64,000 nucleotides of DNA from Symsagittifera roscoffensis (GCF_963678635.1 NC_087071.1:27699378-27763377); one strand, 5' to 3'. Shown: positions 25,960-37,377, counted from the first letter of the stretch. The notes: generated from the letters alone by a model not told the origin. Translations and numbers: made by a program.

Positions 25960-27070
25960 AAAATTTTTTACAAACCGCATTTGCGCATGCATGAAGATTT
26001 GTACTAGCTTTCCATGTCTGTTGGGGATTCTTGCATTCCACTCTCCAATTGCGAAGGTTCGGACACCGGTCGTTGTTTGTGTTGATATAGGTATTGCTGT
26101 CCGATGTTTCGTACTGTACAGCAATTGTTGGCCAATTTTTAGAATACATTCTTGATCTATCATGAAATCCAAAACAAGAAGGCAGGAAAAGCAAATATCC
26201 GCCGTTATTAATAACTCTCAGGCGAACTCTCCGGTCTTTGGTTTATTTTGGAGCTAACTCTTTTTTAACAAAAGCCTTTATGCTTCCCGTTTTTCCAAGC
26301 AGTTCATACGTGTCGAAACTTTTGAATGAAATGCTACTCCCTCTGTATAACAGTCCAGGTACCAATTCCTGTTCAATAACAATTCCACATTAAAACATTT
26401 CCTTTTGTTAGTTGAGCACACCCTGAATACGTTAGTTTGTTCTGTCCTTTTACTCTGGGCAATTTCGCTTAATGTGGGTAGAATTTCTACAAGTAAAACA
26501 ACTACGGAAGTTCTTTGCCCAATGACCTTTTTGTCTACATAGTCGACATTTGTCATAGGTGTTTTTCTTTCTGAGATTGTATTTCTTTATCGCCTATTTG
26601 GTCGTGGCGTGGGAGTTTTAGCTCGGTATATTGAACCTTGTTCACTATATTGGTTCCCATTGCGTCGCGTTCCTCCCATTATGTCTCTTCGACCGTCACT
26701 GCTCCGGGTATTTTTTTATACCAACCGACATCTGTTGAACTAGTCTGTTCACCAAGTCTTTTAGGATTTCTGTTTCATCCCACCGTATGGCTACTATTCC
26801 TGGCGTTTGTTCCTCAACTCTTATCACGGCTTTCAAGTGAAGTCCCCGCTCTAAAGCATTCGCGATGTTAATGTCCTTATCCCCAATTGTCTTCCGGAGT
26901 TCAGGTCTAATTTGGCTGTGAAGAATCTCTTCCGGGAAACCTCAAAGCACTAAGTGATCCCCTTTATCCTGTGACTCGTCTGGGTACGCCTTCAGTGCCA
27001 ATTCCTGTAAATCACCCTGAAAATCTGATAATTTTTCACATGCTCGCAGCACGCGACGCGCTAGCCGTCT
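25960..27070 (-). pseudogene. Gypsy-type gag-protease remnant, the longest copy
   Basis: Read on the minus strand from 27,060, the frames give a gag C-terminal region (AKAYPDES type, FPEEILHSQIRPELRK) near 27,010-26,880 and GIVAIRWDE near 26,790. At about 26,560-26,480 come two CCHC knuckles: KCRLCRQKGHWAKNF, with its last cysteine lost, and CFTCRNSTHIKRNC. Near 26,350 follows LLYRGSSISF, a damaged form of the retropepsin LLDSGSSIS site in which Asp is lost. The DFMIDQECILKIG linker ends at about 25,960. Several frameshifts and stops interrupt it. A gypsy-type element is the most economical reading; a BEL-type element is possible because no RT is left to decide. Confidence 0.6.
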
Positions 27071-27074
27071 GCGG

Positions 27075-27600
27075 AAGACCACTGGTTTTTTACTGTAAGG
27101 TCTCCGAAAAGCTTCTAATCATAGCTATTTAGAGTAGCCTCTGAGAGGGTACGGTAAAATTCGATCGCAGATTTTTATAATCTGAACGAGAAACAATGCG
27201 GCCGCTCATCACTTTCGGTTCCAGTTACAGTACATTTTCCTTTTCATAGTTCGGCTAATAGCTCAAAGTGTATTAATTAGCTTTCAAAATTGTTAGAACC
27301 GGTAAATGCATCCGGCAATAACATCTTGGATTCCGAACTTACCGTTGCTATACTTAACTCCCACCTTAATTAATTATTCATCAAGTTATTCCTGTAGTTG
27401 GAGTTTTTCTAGGTCTTAAACGCTGATTTCAACTTTAAATCACGTTTTATGTTCCTCCAACTACAGTTTATCCGCTTTTATCTCAAAAATTTTGTTTTTC
27501 AGCTCAATTTTCTTCCATCTTGCGTTGAATTCAGTCCAATTACTTCTTGCTTCAAAAATTCAACTCACAATTTTACAATCCAAATCAAAAGAAAAAATTC
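27075..27600. other. No recognisable gene
   Basis: AT-rich sequence between the gypsy gag remnant and the decayed R2-like element. I see no open frame with a recognisable motif, no clear repeat and no LTR end. Confidence 0.4.
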
Positions 27601-30240
27601 ATATCGATTGATTTTTTGAGTTCTTATGGTTTTCTCTATTAAACGTGATTGTAAAAAATTATCGAAAGTATCATTGTTACCAAAGTTACAGTCAGGAGTT
27701 CCTTCATCACTTTTCCAGTCAAAATTCTCGGAGTTTTCTCGAGAAGGAAATGATAATGAAAAAAAGGAGATGATTAGTGTTGATAAGTTTAAAAATATTT
27801 TTGATACGGGTTACGTTTCTTCAATAAAACACGCAACTTGACACGAGAAAACATATATTATTATATATTGTGTTACAAATGAAAAGTTTCGTCGAAGTAC
27901 GAAAGCGCAGTGCCGAGTTTGAAAGCGGAGTACGAAAGCGGCAGTCGCAATATGTATTGCCAGGGAGATTCTCTGCTTAAGAAAACTACCTGCCCTGGGT
28001 TAATCAGTTTACGTGCACAAGTTTTTACACTGCTCATTCAGAAAAACTTAAGTGCGAGGGCCAGCGGCACCCTGATCTTCAAAAGTTATTGGTTGAAAAA
28101 TATATCCATCATTAATGAAATCTCTATATTTGTCAGATTTTTGATCTTCCGCCTCGGCCGCGGCCGTTCTGGGATACCGTTACATCCCATAGGAGCTGCC
28201 TATCAACAGCTATTGGGACGAGCCTCAAAGCATCTGGTCGCTTCTGATCTGTCATGTGGAGAGGTTTTGTGGCTCTAAAACAGAAGAAATGGGAGTGGAG
28301 GCGAGCCTTTGCTTTATAAGGGCATTCAGACTTGAATGCCTAGAGAATCTCCCTGCACTTTTGAGACAAGATAGGCCAACTTTGGTTGCCGGAAGACCTG
28401 CTTGCAATAATTGGTTATCATTCATTTTAACATTTGTTAACTCACATAAAGAGTGTCTTAAAATTCAATCGTATTTTTCCGAAAAAAACTCTTTCAAAAA
28501 TCAAGGGCTTGCACGCAGAAAAATATACGAGTTTTGGCATGCTAAAGCAATTTTTTTTAGGATTTAAAAAGCATAATGTGCATCCAACTTATCAATAACT
28601 TCCAAAATCTTTTGCAACAAGATCTCTGCAATTTGCAGCTATTTTTTCATTTAGCAGTTCTTTTCGACAAGATTCGCCTATACGGTAGCCCAAGTTTACA
28701 AGTTCATCCTTGGGTTTTATGTTTATTTTTAGACAGAAATTTTGAAAAAAACCTATAATTGTATTGTACTGCGTACTTGTGGTCTGTCCTAGAAAACAGA
28801 GCTCACATTTTCTGTGTTTAGGCTTAACGCAAGTCTTTTTCTGATTTCAGTATTTTTGTAAGGTCTCGGTGCACTATCTTGTAATCGTCGGCAAGGTTTC
28901 CATCATCTAAGAACCAAACGTTTATTTTGGATTCGAGCTTTAATTCTAGTGTCTGTATTGTTTCCGCAAAAAGCGCAAAAGCTTCGAGATCACCTTGTTG
29001 CGTTCCGTCTACCGACATATTGATGGAACTTCTGTAAAAAAGATAATTCGGTTCACTAATTCGCGCAATTATTACTTTTGTACGATTCCGGGTGGTCCGA
29101 AAAAACGTGATTCAGCATAGTTTCTCTATTAAGCGAATCAAATGCACGAGCAAAACCTACATCAAATAAAACTGAGCACTTCGTGTTGTCAATACGCTGG
29201 ATCAAATTTCTAAAGGAGTGTGCAGCAATTTCAGCTCCTCGTTTAGTACCACATCCTACTTGAAAACTTCCGAAAAAAATTGTCGCTCTGCGAGAGCCTT
29301 GCTTAATGCGTATTTAGACGCGTTGCGTCTGAGCGTGTTGCCGATGGTAAGTGGTCGCAAACCTCCGTCTATTTTTACGAGGGCACTAAGTTCTGCTTTT
29401 AAAAAAAAAGAAATGACTTAGCTGTTTGGTTACTTTACCTTCTCTTATAAAACTTAGGAGCTTAGTAAACGATTTTGAGAAAATGAGCCTCTCATTGCCG
29501 TTTGATTTACTAAAAGGTTCTTTAACAATTTGGGGAACCAGCTCCCTAACCATTTGGGAACAAAATTAATGCTTTGTACACCTCGAAACCAGTAACGAAA
29601 AAACTATTGAAGTTTTCCGGGTTTGGGGCATTATTATCTTTTTGGATGTTTAGATACCAACTTTTCATAGTTAGGAATCGAAAAAAGTGCGATCTTGTCA
29701 TCTGAATCAGCCAGCCTTATTCCTTTTTTATATTTCCCTCGTCGAACTTGCTGCTGATTAGCTTTTTGCTCTGTTCGAGATCTGTCTGGAGCGGGCTTGA
29801 CCCTTGAGGAAGATGTTTAGGCAGTGAAACAAAGTTGGCTCTAATTTTTTGTTTTTAATAGAGCTCATTACTGTTGTTTGTTTACGACCACTTCTCTTTA
29901 TTTGTTCGAAAAAAATTAAGAAAGATGTCAGAAAAACCAGCCAATAAGTAAATTTTTCTAAATTGAGGAAAAACTATTCATTTTATCCGGAAGACTCTCC
30001 GCCATGGGAACATGCGAGACCTTAGGTAGTCTCTTGAGCACTCGAACATTAGAAATGGTTGTATTTACATAATTATCCAGCAATAAGTAATCACCAATTA
30101 AAGCCTTATTGACAGATTTCACATTAACACACATAGGACATCGAAACCATTGGGTTTTCTTAGAGTCGCAAAGAGCTATGCTTACACAATTGCTATCATA
30201 CCAGTCAAAACAACAATCACATCTCATCTGGTTTTTAAAA
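27600..30240 (-). pseudogene. Decayed R2-like non-LTR retrotransposon
   Basis: The whole stretch aligns in order with the complete R2-like element at 46,579-49,723. The 3' UTR (27,655-27,830) matches 46,615-46,800, including the GATACGGGTTACG segment. At 28,250-28,420 the C-terminal block and at 29,018-28,824 the RT motifs DGTQQGD and VWFLDDGNLADDYKI survive. At 30,227-29,958 the N-terminal PHD-type finger (CDCCFDWYDSNC...CPMC) is present, with the histidine of WYH replaced by Asp. Many frameshifts and stops make it non-functional, and sections (for example 29,020-29,900) are readable only in pieces. It is older than the copy at 46.6-50.1 kb. Confidence 0.8.
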
Positions 30241-31160
30241 TTTTCCAGGCTTGCTTGACAATTTATGAAACTTTTTTTTGAAATTCAATTGTTCTTCCTG
30301 ACTCTGGTTGTTTTCTCTGTCGCCACTGTAGGATCAGCCCAACACGTGCTTTCTCGGAATAGAACAAGAATTGAGTGAAAGGTGAATTGAAAATGCTTTT
30401 TTATATATGCTCAAAGTTGATCTCGCAGACTTATGAGATAATGACAGGAATTCAGAATTGAAAGGGTTTATCAAGGAAGCATTTATTAACCAACTGATTG
30501 CTCTGACTGTTCAATTATCATGGTGTTCCCGGGTTGCCCCGTTTCTATTCTTAATCTGGGTAATATTTGATTTTACCCAGATAACAGATTTTCGCACCTT
30601 TTCCGTCTTTCCGTCTTCCTTTTCGCACCTTGTCAGCCTTATCCGTTACTATATAAAAGGAAGTTTTCTCGCGCCTGCCAAGACGTTTGCATGATTGTCA
30701 AAGTTATTCAATGACTTGACAGTTCTCAGACATCATAAATAAGCAATGACCTTTGCCAAAAAAGTTCGAGTTTTGATCTTTACAATTTACTAACAAGGAA
30801 TTTTTTTCCCTGCACTGGCAAACCAATGCCAGATTCGTGATTTTGACCCTGCCAATTTTGGGTGGATGTTGGTTAGCTTTTTTGTTGAGTGTCCAGTTGG
30901 GAGTACAGTTTTTCCAAAAGTAGCAGTCCATGACTTTGTGAAAAACTGTTCTGATTCTGTTTTCATACCGTCAAAGTTTGAAGGTTTCTTTTGTCTCCAT
31001 TCGCTATCGAAAATTTCGGGAATTTCGTCTTCTCTTTGTGACAGATCGCCCATCAATGCTGCTTTAAAATCAGTTTCTTGGTTTTAGAATTTGAATCAAC
31101 CAGATTCGTGTTGCAAGGGAATTGTGAGTCTCGAAACTGCCCGAGTCGAGATTCTTCACC
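30241..31160. other. Uncharacterised region with overlapping minus-strand frames
   Basis: Two overlapping minus-strand frames (31,053-30,790 and 30,931-30,704) look like one coding stretch broken by a frameshift. The second contains RVKITNLALVCQCREK and GKGHCLFMM. I do not recognise the family. Nothing links it to its neighbours, and it may be a fragment of another transposon. 30,241-30,450 shows nothing. Confidence 0.35.
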
Positions 31161-31164
31161 TAAT

Positions 31165-31506
31165 TTGAAGCAAGATTTGAGCAGTTTAAGTGGTTTCTTT
31201 TAGATGACTGCGCTCAAAATCTTGCTTCAAAATGAGCGGTTTGAGCGGTTTTTGAACGGTTTATCTAAAAAAAAACGCTCAAAATCCATAGTAGATTTTG
31301 AACGTTTTTGAGCGGTTTATCTTGAAAAACCGCTCAAATTTTGCGCGGTTTTTTCAGATAAACCGCCCAAAACCGTTCAAACCTTGCGCGGTTTTCGAGC
31401 GGTTTTTTTTAAATCGCTCAAAAACCGCTCAAACTGCTAATTTTGATGCAAGATTTTGAGCGGAATTGAAAAAAAACCGCTCAAACCGCTCAAATCTTGC
31501 TTCGAA
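31165..31506. repeat. Fold-back element made of GAGCGGTTT repeats
   Basis: About 340 bp contain roughly fifteen occurrences of GAGCGGTTT or its complement AAACCGCTC, in both orientations. The outer ends are inverted: the left end TTGAAGCAAGATTTGAGC corresponds to the reverse complement of the right end, which reads TTCGAAGCAAGATTTGAGC. Internal pairs such as GAGCGGTTTATC / GATAAACCGC allow multiple stem-loops. No coding potential is visible. It resembles a fold-back or MITE-type non-autonomous element. No clean target-site duplication was found. Confidence 0.65.
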
Positions 31507-32140
31507 AGAGGCGAACAACCTCAAATTGGGATCCCTCCTCGATAAGATAGCGGGCATGGAAGATTCTGCAACAAAACCGTCGAGCAATTTTTAACGTTCC
31601 AAATTTTTTAAAAACTTTCAGCGGACTAAAAAAAGAAATTGATAGGTGAGCAATCGCATGCAGCCCACTCTAGCACAGCGCGGCACATTTTTTTCTAGAA
31701 CTATAGCAACTTGATGCCAGGCTAAAAGCAGAAATGCTTAAAAAAAGGATACATTACGATCAAAGCTACATGTTCAAAATGCCTTAAGAAACAGAGAAAA
31801 CTATTTAGCCGGGAAATATTTTATTATCTTAAAATAACGCTCGTAAATGCTCTTCCAAATTTTGGTAGAAAACACCGGTTCTTCAATTGCCCAACCGGGA
31901 TTATCAAACAGAACCTTGCAGCAGCAGTTTTTTTTGAGTTCGAATATCGAAGCTGCAGTTTTTCGAGTTCGAATATCGAATATTTTTTTGATTGAAAAGT
32001 TCGTCTTATATTATTTTCTTTGAAGGCTTTGATCCGATTTCGTAAAGCTTTATCTTTTTCATATTTACTTGTTGTTATTTGATTTTTTTATGTTCATTCT
32101 GTTTTTTAAAAATTTACTCAAAGTTTCTATGTCAAAGGTC
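31507..32140. other. No recognisable gene; short direct repeat
   Basis: AT-rich sequence without coding signal. The 16-bp GAGTTCGAATATCGAA occurs twice within 31,930-31,985. Confidence 0.4.
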
Positions 32141-32149
32141 AAACGGCAG

Positions 32150-32400
32150 TCAATTGATCTTTGAATTTGTTATTTTTGTTTGGAGTTTCATCTCAACATG
32201 TACATCAAATATATGATATTTATCAAAAACAACTCATCGAATTACATGTTGACACAAGAGATTGGTTTTAAATTGTTAACAGCTCGTCTAGATGGTCTCT
32301 GAATTGTTCCTTTACCTTTTTTGTTCGGCCGGATTCTGAGTATTTTGGCTTGCAAATTGCTTCTTATTTTAACATGTGATTTTAAGAACAAAATTGTATG
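32150..32400 (-). repeat. LINE 3'-UTR fragment
   Basis: The segment resembles 36,718-36,905 in the 3' UTR of LINE copy 0: GGAGTTTCAT, ACATCAAATA, GTTGACACAAGA, CTCGTCTAGATGGT. It lies just left of the Penelope-like element, while its homologue lies just right of it. No coding part is attached. Confidence 0.6.
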
Positions 32401-32469
32401 TGAATTATTGTAAGTAACATTTTAAAATTGATGTTTTTTTGTCATTCAGATTAGTTTATTCTAAAAATG

Positions 32470-32571
32470 CTGACGATGCACATAGTTGCGAAAACGTTTG
32501 AAGTTGACTTTTTAAGAAATTTTTGCTAAAAAGTTAATTTCAAACGTTTTCGCAACTATGTGCATCGTCAG
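32470..32571. repeat. Perfect 33-bp inverted repeat at the Penelope 3' end
   Basis: Arms 32,470-32,502 and 32,539-32,571 are exact reverse complements. Pairing continues imperfectly inward (GTTGACTTTTTAA against CTAAAAAGTTAAT), leaving a loop of roughly ten bases. The right arm is the start of the left pseudo-LTR, so the left arm is an inverted copy of it. Each arm carries CTGACGA and, 14 bases on, GAAA, the two core strings of hammerhead ribozymes. Confidence 0.85.
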
Positions 32572-32769
32572 GATTTTTACAATAAACTACTCTAAATGAC
32601 GATAAAACATCAATTTACAAATGTTATTTACAATAAATCACATACAATTTGGTTCTAAACCATCATGATAAAAAATTAGCCAATCACAGTTGACCTCTAA
32701 ATTACTATTAAGATTAAAATACTTTTAACCTCTAAAATTAATTAAACATTTTAAAATTAATTTGTCTGG
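32514..32769 (-). repeat. Left (3') pseudo-LTR
   Basis: About 255 bp, nearly identical to 36,342-36,594, differing by a few substitutions (for example GGATTTTTACAATAAA against GGGTTTTTATAATAAA). It contains the segment with CTGACGA and GAAA (on the minus strand) and ends at ATTAATTTGTCTGG. Confidence 0.85.
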
Positions 32770-32837
32770 AAGTTTCTGAGTCATAATTTCGATTTAGACA
32801 TGTACGTTTTGAATAAAAAACCAAAAATATTTTGGGA

Positions 32838-35458
32838 CTAAATTTTCAGTGTTAACTCCCTGCTCCTAAACTCATCGCGCGTGTTCAAGCCCGGTTTCTC
32901 TTTCCTGATATGTATTGCCTCCAGTGTTAGCAATTTTGTTTGGTTGTTTGACCTATCTATAATTTCCCAACTAAGATCTGCGCTATTTCCCTCAAGTTGG
33001 CATTGCTGAAGGTGGAGGCCTACCGGTGAGTCTGCTTTCTTATGTTCCTCAATTCTAGTGGTCAAATGTCGAACAGTTTGTCCGACATAGGTGGAAGTGC
33101 ATCCACTACATGAAATTTTATAAACCACTCTTGACTTGAGGTCATTAGAAAATGCTGACTTCAGTGATGGTAAACATGATTGTAGTTTTCTTGTGGTGAA
33201 AACCACTTGAACGTTCGTTAATTTTCGTAACCTGTTAGCAAAATATTGGCTCTGGTTACCTCTATATTGCACCATCAGCATTGGGGGCTTCTCATCCTTT
33301 GGTGATTGAACTGACAAACCCCTGTCACTATCCAGGGGCTTGACTTTACCCTCGATGATCTTGCACAAGGCGTCTGAAGCCACCTTTGCGGACCAATTTT
33401 CAGGGTACTGATTTGTCAGCCATTGCGCCCTATTAGTTTCCATAGCCTTATCAAATTGCTCCCAGCTAGATGTACTCCTAAAAACCCTGTGTACAGTACC
33501 TTGGATAACACTACGCTTATACTGAGTTGGGGCGCAGCTTCTATAGTTCAGTATAGTCCCTGTATCTGTTGGTTTTTGATACCAACTGCAAGTTACACGC
33601 CTATCCTGCGATACATTTATGTTCAAATCCAGGAACGGCAAATTCCCCTCCGAATTGGTTTTCTCTAGAGTGAACTGCAAATTTCGATGAAGAGAATTGG
33701 CGGCATCGAGAAGACAACTCGGCTCCCCTCTGACTGTTCTAACAATGTCATCCACATACCTGAGGAACAATTTCACCTGGGGAGTATCCTTCTCCTTGTT
33801 CTTAGCTCGGCAGCAGCTTTCACAGTACCAGACTATCTCGGTTATTGATGCGTATACGTCATCGGATATTTTTCCGCATTTTAGATGATACCAGTTTCGG
33901 CAACTCTCGCATTCAACCCCCTTTGATCTATATGTGACTTTCCTGCTGCAACATGGGCACAAGCCGTTTTTGTCATTAATTTGCTGTACCCCCGTTCCCA
34001 CCGGTATTTGTTGTCGTAGAGCAAATTCGTTTTCTTTCAGCCATAAGTTTGCCAGGATTACAGCGAGGGACGCGCCCATTGCTAAACCATCAAGTTGTAC
34101 ATACCATGAATCATTACACTTGAAATATACTTTGCTGACCGCCATATTCAAAAGCCTTTTCATGGTTGCTCTTTGAATTTCAGGAGGAGACTCCTGGCTG
34201 TACAGCTTCTGTAAAGCAATTTCAATTGCCTCCTTCAGGGGAACGTTGGTGTACAAACTTTTCACATCAAGAGATATTATGGTTTCATCCGGATCTAGAG
34301 CAATGTTTTCTATTTTTTCTCTAGCCTCTTTAGTATTGGTTTCTATATTTGCTCCATCGATGTTGTCAAAAAACTTTGCAAGCATTTTGTTAAGATTCTC
34401 ATACGAGCTGCCGGGAAGTGATAGTACAGGTCGTAGGGGTGTCTCATCCTTGTGTACCTTAGCTAAACCGTACAAACGGGCGGGTTGCCCCCCTGTTGAT
34501 CTCATCTTAGAATATAACTGATCACTTATCTCGTCTCTTTTGTTCATGGCTAGTAATTCTTTGTTAAGTTCTTTCTCAATTTTCAGTATCACCTCATCAG
34601 TGGTTGCATCTTTTTTCACAAACTGAGAAGATTGCAACAAGGATTCCAGCTTTGATTCATATGTTTGTTTCCTCATTATGCAAAAACCAACCCCCTTATC
34701 AAAAGGCACAACCAGCAACCATTATCTTTGAGATATTTCCTCGTTTTTTCAACGGCTTTGTCTCTTGGGGTTTGCCGTACGTTTTTTGCATATGCCTTTG
34801 CCGCGGCTTCTGTTTCACATAACGTTTCACCAGATGTTTTTTGATTTTTCAATTGTGAGAGGAAAATGTCGATATCCGCCAAAAAATGTGTTTCGTTAAA
34901 TGTGTCTCTAATTGGATGCTTGGGGCCCATTGATAGCACTTCATATACCCATTCAGGCAGTTCAATATTATCAAGTACCTTAACTGATCGCTCATTTCTC
35001 CCCCCAAGAGGTTTATCTTGTCTCTCGGACAGTTTTTCTAACTTTTTTCTATGGTTTTCAGATGTTGTCTTTAAGCTTGCCTCAACTTGACGCCTCACGA
35101 ATCGGAAAATGGATGCCCACCACTGTTTGTCAATTTCTTTTTGCACCAGTGATCTTGCTTTCCTTAGCATCTCCTCGTACCTTTTCCTATCCTCATTTGC
35201 CCTAGAAGTTTCAGTCCTTAGTAGTTTCAATTGAAAATTATGCACAGCTTGGTCCGAAAAAACCCCGTTCTCGTGGACCCTAAACTTCAAAAATTCCGGT
35301 ATTAGATCGTTTTTCAGACATTTTCTCAGAAACTTCAGTCTATGTACAGATACTTGAACTTTTTTAAAGAATTTTAAATAGTCTAACACAATTTTCCAAG
35401 TTAGTTTCCTTTTCAAAATTTGTCTGAGCCAAACAGCAGGCAAAAGTACTGTGGTCAT
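32838..35458 (-). pseudogene. Penelope-type RT with inserted PHD finger and GIY-YIG endonuclease
   Basis: Penelope-like elements make an RT with a GIY-YIG nuclease. The N-terminal part (ATG at 35,458; FLRKCLKNDLIPEFLKF) runs to 34,676. The rest is in another frame (to 32,838) and is entered where DKGVGF should follow, so one base-level frameshift near 34,700-34,718 separates the two. RT motifs in order are LYGLAKVHKD, SLDVKSLYTNVPL, GLAMGASLAVILANLWL, then a C4HC3 PHD-type finger (about 33,985-33,800: CPCC, CESC, WYHLKC, WYCESC), then LRYVDDIVRTV (YVDD at 33,758-33,747). Next come PFLDLNI and KPTDTGTILNYRS. The C-terminal GIY-YIG variant VVYKISC...STYVGQT with R and EH follows near 33,140-33,040. 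Total length about 875 residues, normal for the family plus the insert. All visible RT residues are intact. Confidence 0.85.
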
Positions 35459-35520
35459 TGTTTTGCAGGCCACGAGTAATGAAACTCACAAGGCACAAAG
35501 CAAAACAAATCACACTCTTC

Positions 35521-36159
35521 TCACCCCTGTCTTTGAAGCGCAGACACTTCCTCTGCCCTCAGCTTCTGCTCACGTCTTGCTTTCGCCTTCCTCCTTGTCT
35601 GTGATGGTCTCTGTTGTTCGCCCCTGATATTGCCAATCAGCTCTGACAGCCTTTCTTTGTGTGCCACTACCAATCGCAGAGATTTCAGCTCCAAATCAGC
35701 ACTCTGGTGCAGCTTCAAATATTCCTTGAGCTGCTCCGGGTTGTTTTGCTTGCTCTTGGAGAGTAGTCGTTTTGTAGCTGGAATAATGAGCACCCCTGTG
35801 CCGAGAAGCTGACTAAAAAAGTCGGGCATTCCTTCCCTTCTGCAATAAACGATCGCCAATACCTGCTGCTTCTTCGTCTTCAAATAGTTTGTCAGCTCCT
35901 CGACACCGGCTGGGCGATAGTTGTTTGTTCTGTGGCTGCTAATGGTGTTGTTCACCACGTCGTGCCACACAACCACTTTTTTCTCCTTCAGTGGACTGTC
36001 TTCCAGTAGTCGTCGGAGGTTCTTTCCTTGGTTCAGCAAGTTGTTATTAAGGGATAGGCCAGGAATTGCTGTAACAAGGCTCTCGTATTGCTTTTTTTCC
36101 CCTGTGTTAAAGGTGTTGATGCTGTGGAACAGGGAGCTAGCTGCTACAATATGAAACAT
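35521..36159 (-). CDS. 212-residue protein of unknown function within the Penelope-like element
   Basis: The frame has an ATG at 36,159 and a stop at 35,521, and lies upstream of and in the same orientation as the RT ORF, between the pseudo-LTRs. Visible features are KKVVVWHDVVNNTISSH near residue 65, a following segment VLAIVYCRREGMPDF, and a very basic C-terminus (RRKAKARREQKLRAEE) suited to nucleic-acid binding. I do not recognise a domain; the VVWHDVVNN segment looks conserved rather than random. The RT frame begins 63 bases downstream of its stop. It may be an element-specific ORF1. No defect is visible. Confidence 0.7.
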   Translation of the reverse strand: MFHIVAASSLFHSINTFNTGEKKQYESLVTAIPGLSLNNNLLNQGKNLRRLLEDSPLKEKKVVVWHDVVNNTISSHRTNNYRPAGVEELTNYLKTKKQQVLAIVYCRREGMPDFFSQLLGTGVLIIPATKRLLSKSKQNNPEQLKEYLKLHQSADLELKSLRLVVAHKERLSELIGNIRGEQQRPSQTRRKAKARREQKLRAEEVSALQRQG

Positions 36160-36341
36160 TTCGGTAACTCAAATAAAAATCGGCCATTTTTTACGTATCG
36201 ATAAAAAAAAACACTATAAAAATTCTCTATACATTGATGAAAATCAATAAAAATTTTTATACTGGCCCTTTAATGGGAAAACAGTTGGAATTTCAAGCTC
36301 TTCGCTTTTTGGTTTATCACGAATTTACAAGTAAAATTGAA

Positions 36342-36594
36342 GAAATTTTTGCTAAAAAGTAAATTTCAAACGTTTTCGCAACTATGTGCATCGTCAGGGT
36401 TTTTATAATAAACTACTCTAAATGACAATAAAACATCAATTTACAAATGTTATTTACAATAAATCACATACAATTTGGTTCTAAACCATCATGATAAAAA
36501 ATTAGCCAATCACAGTTGACCTCTAAATTACTATTAAGATTAAAAAACTTTTAACCTCTAAAATTAATGAAACATTTTAAAATTAATTTGTCTG
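36342..36594 (-). repeat. Right (5') pseudo-LTR
   Basis: Direct copy of the left pseudo-LTR, beginning GAAGAAATTTTTGCTAAAAAG and ending ATTAATTTGTCTGG. It is followed at 36,595-36,680 by a short AT-rich repeat of TTAGTTTACT units. Confidence 0.85.
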
Positions 36595-36684
36595 GTTAGT
36601 TAGTTTACTTAATTTACTTTTTTTTACTAATTAGTTTGCTAATTAGTTTACTTTTTAGTAAGAATTTCTATAACATGTGATAGT

Positions 36685-37191
36685 TTTTTTTTAAATTGTA
36701 AAATAATTTTTTTTAGTTGAGAGTTTCATAATCAGTATGTTCATCAAATAACATCATATTTATCGAAAACAATTCATCGAGTTAGTTAGCTAATTGTTGA
36801 CACAAGAAACACCTTCTAAATTGTTGAGAGCTTGTCTAGATAGTTTCTGAACTGTTTCTGTGCATTTTTTCGTTCAAACGGATACTTGGTGTCCTGATCG
36901 GCAAACTGTTTTTTGTTCTTTCTGTCTTGTGATTAAAATACATTTTTTAATACCGGATACAGAGTATACTGGTACGTTTGAATTATCTACCTTCTACTTC
37001 TTGACTTGCAGTTTTTGTTCAATTGACATTACTTTTACCGGATACCGGGTATCCTGGCTTCTTGCTGAAGTCTAACATATCCCTGGCAGTTTTTATCAGA
37101 AGGAGCAATTTGTATTTCCTATCTTCCATACTTCCCATGACATAAATGTTTGCAAGTTGATTTTCCATGACGTCGATGATTTGAATATGCA
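36685..37191 (-). mobile_element. LINE copy 0, 5'-truncated
   Basis: On the minus strand the 3' end is an A-run (T-run at 36,685-36,693). The 3' UTR matches that of copies 1 and 2 but has about 230 bp that they lack. Only the last ~35 codons of ORF2 (QLANIYVMGSMEDR type, about 37,190-37,090) remain. It ends at GAATATGCAC, then 22 bp later the A-tail of copy 1 begins. This is a typical 5'-truncated LINE insertion of an older subfamily. Confidence 0.75.
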
Positions 37192-37377
37192 CAAAGATGG
37201 TAAAATTGCCAAAATTTTTTTTTTTTTTTCAAATTGTAAATTAAATTTGTTTAGTTAAGAGTTTCATAATCAATATGTACAACAAATAACATCATATTTG
37301 TTCAATTGACATTACTTTTCCCGGATACCGGGTATCCTGGTTTGTTGCTGAAGTCTTACATTACTTTATAGTTTAAA

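Larger units (their letters stand above)
32470..36594 (-). mobile_element. Penelope-like retroelement with pseudo-LTRs
   Basis: The element is read on the minus strand. Direct copies of about 250 bp flank it (32,514-32,769 and 36,342-36,594), as pseudo-LTRs do in Penelope-like elements. The left copy is joined to an inverted partial copy that forms a 33-bp perfect inverted repeat. Inside are a 212-codon ORF and an RT ORF with canonical C-terminal GIY-YIG endonuclease, interrupted by one frameshift. The left flank carries a LINE 3'-UTR fragment, the right flank LINE copy 0. The near-identity of the two pLTRs and the single coding defect suggest a fairly recent insertion. Confidence 0.85.
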
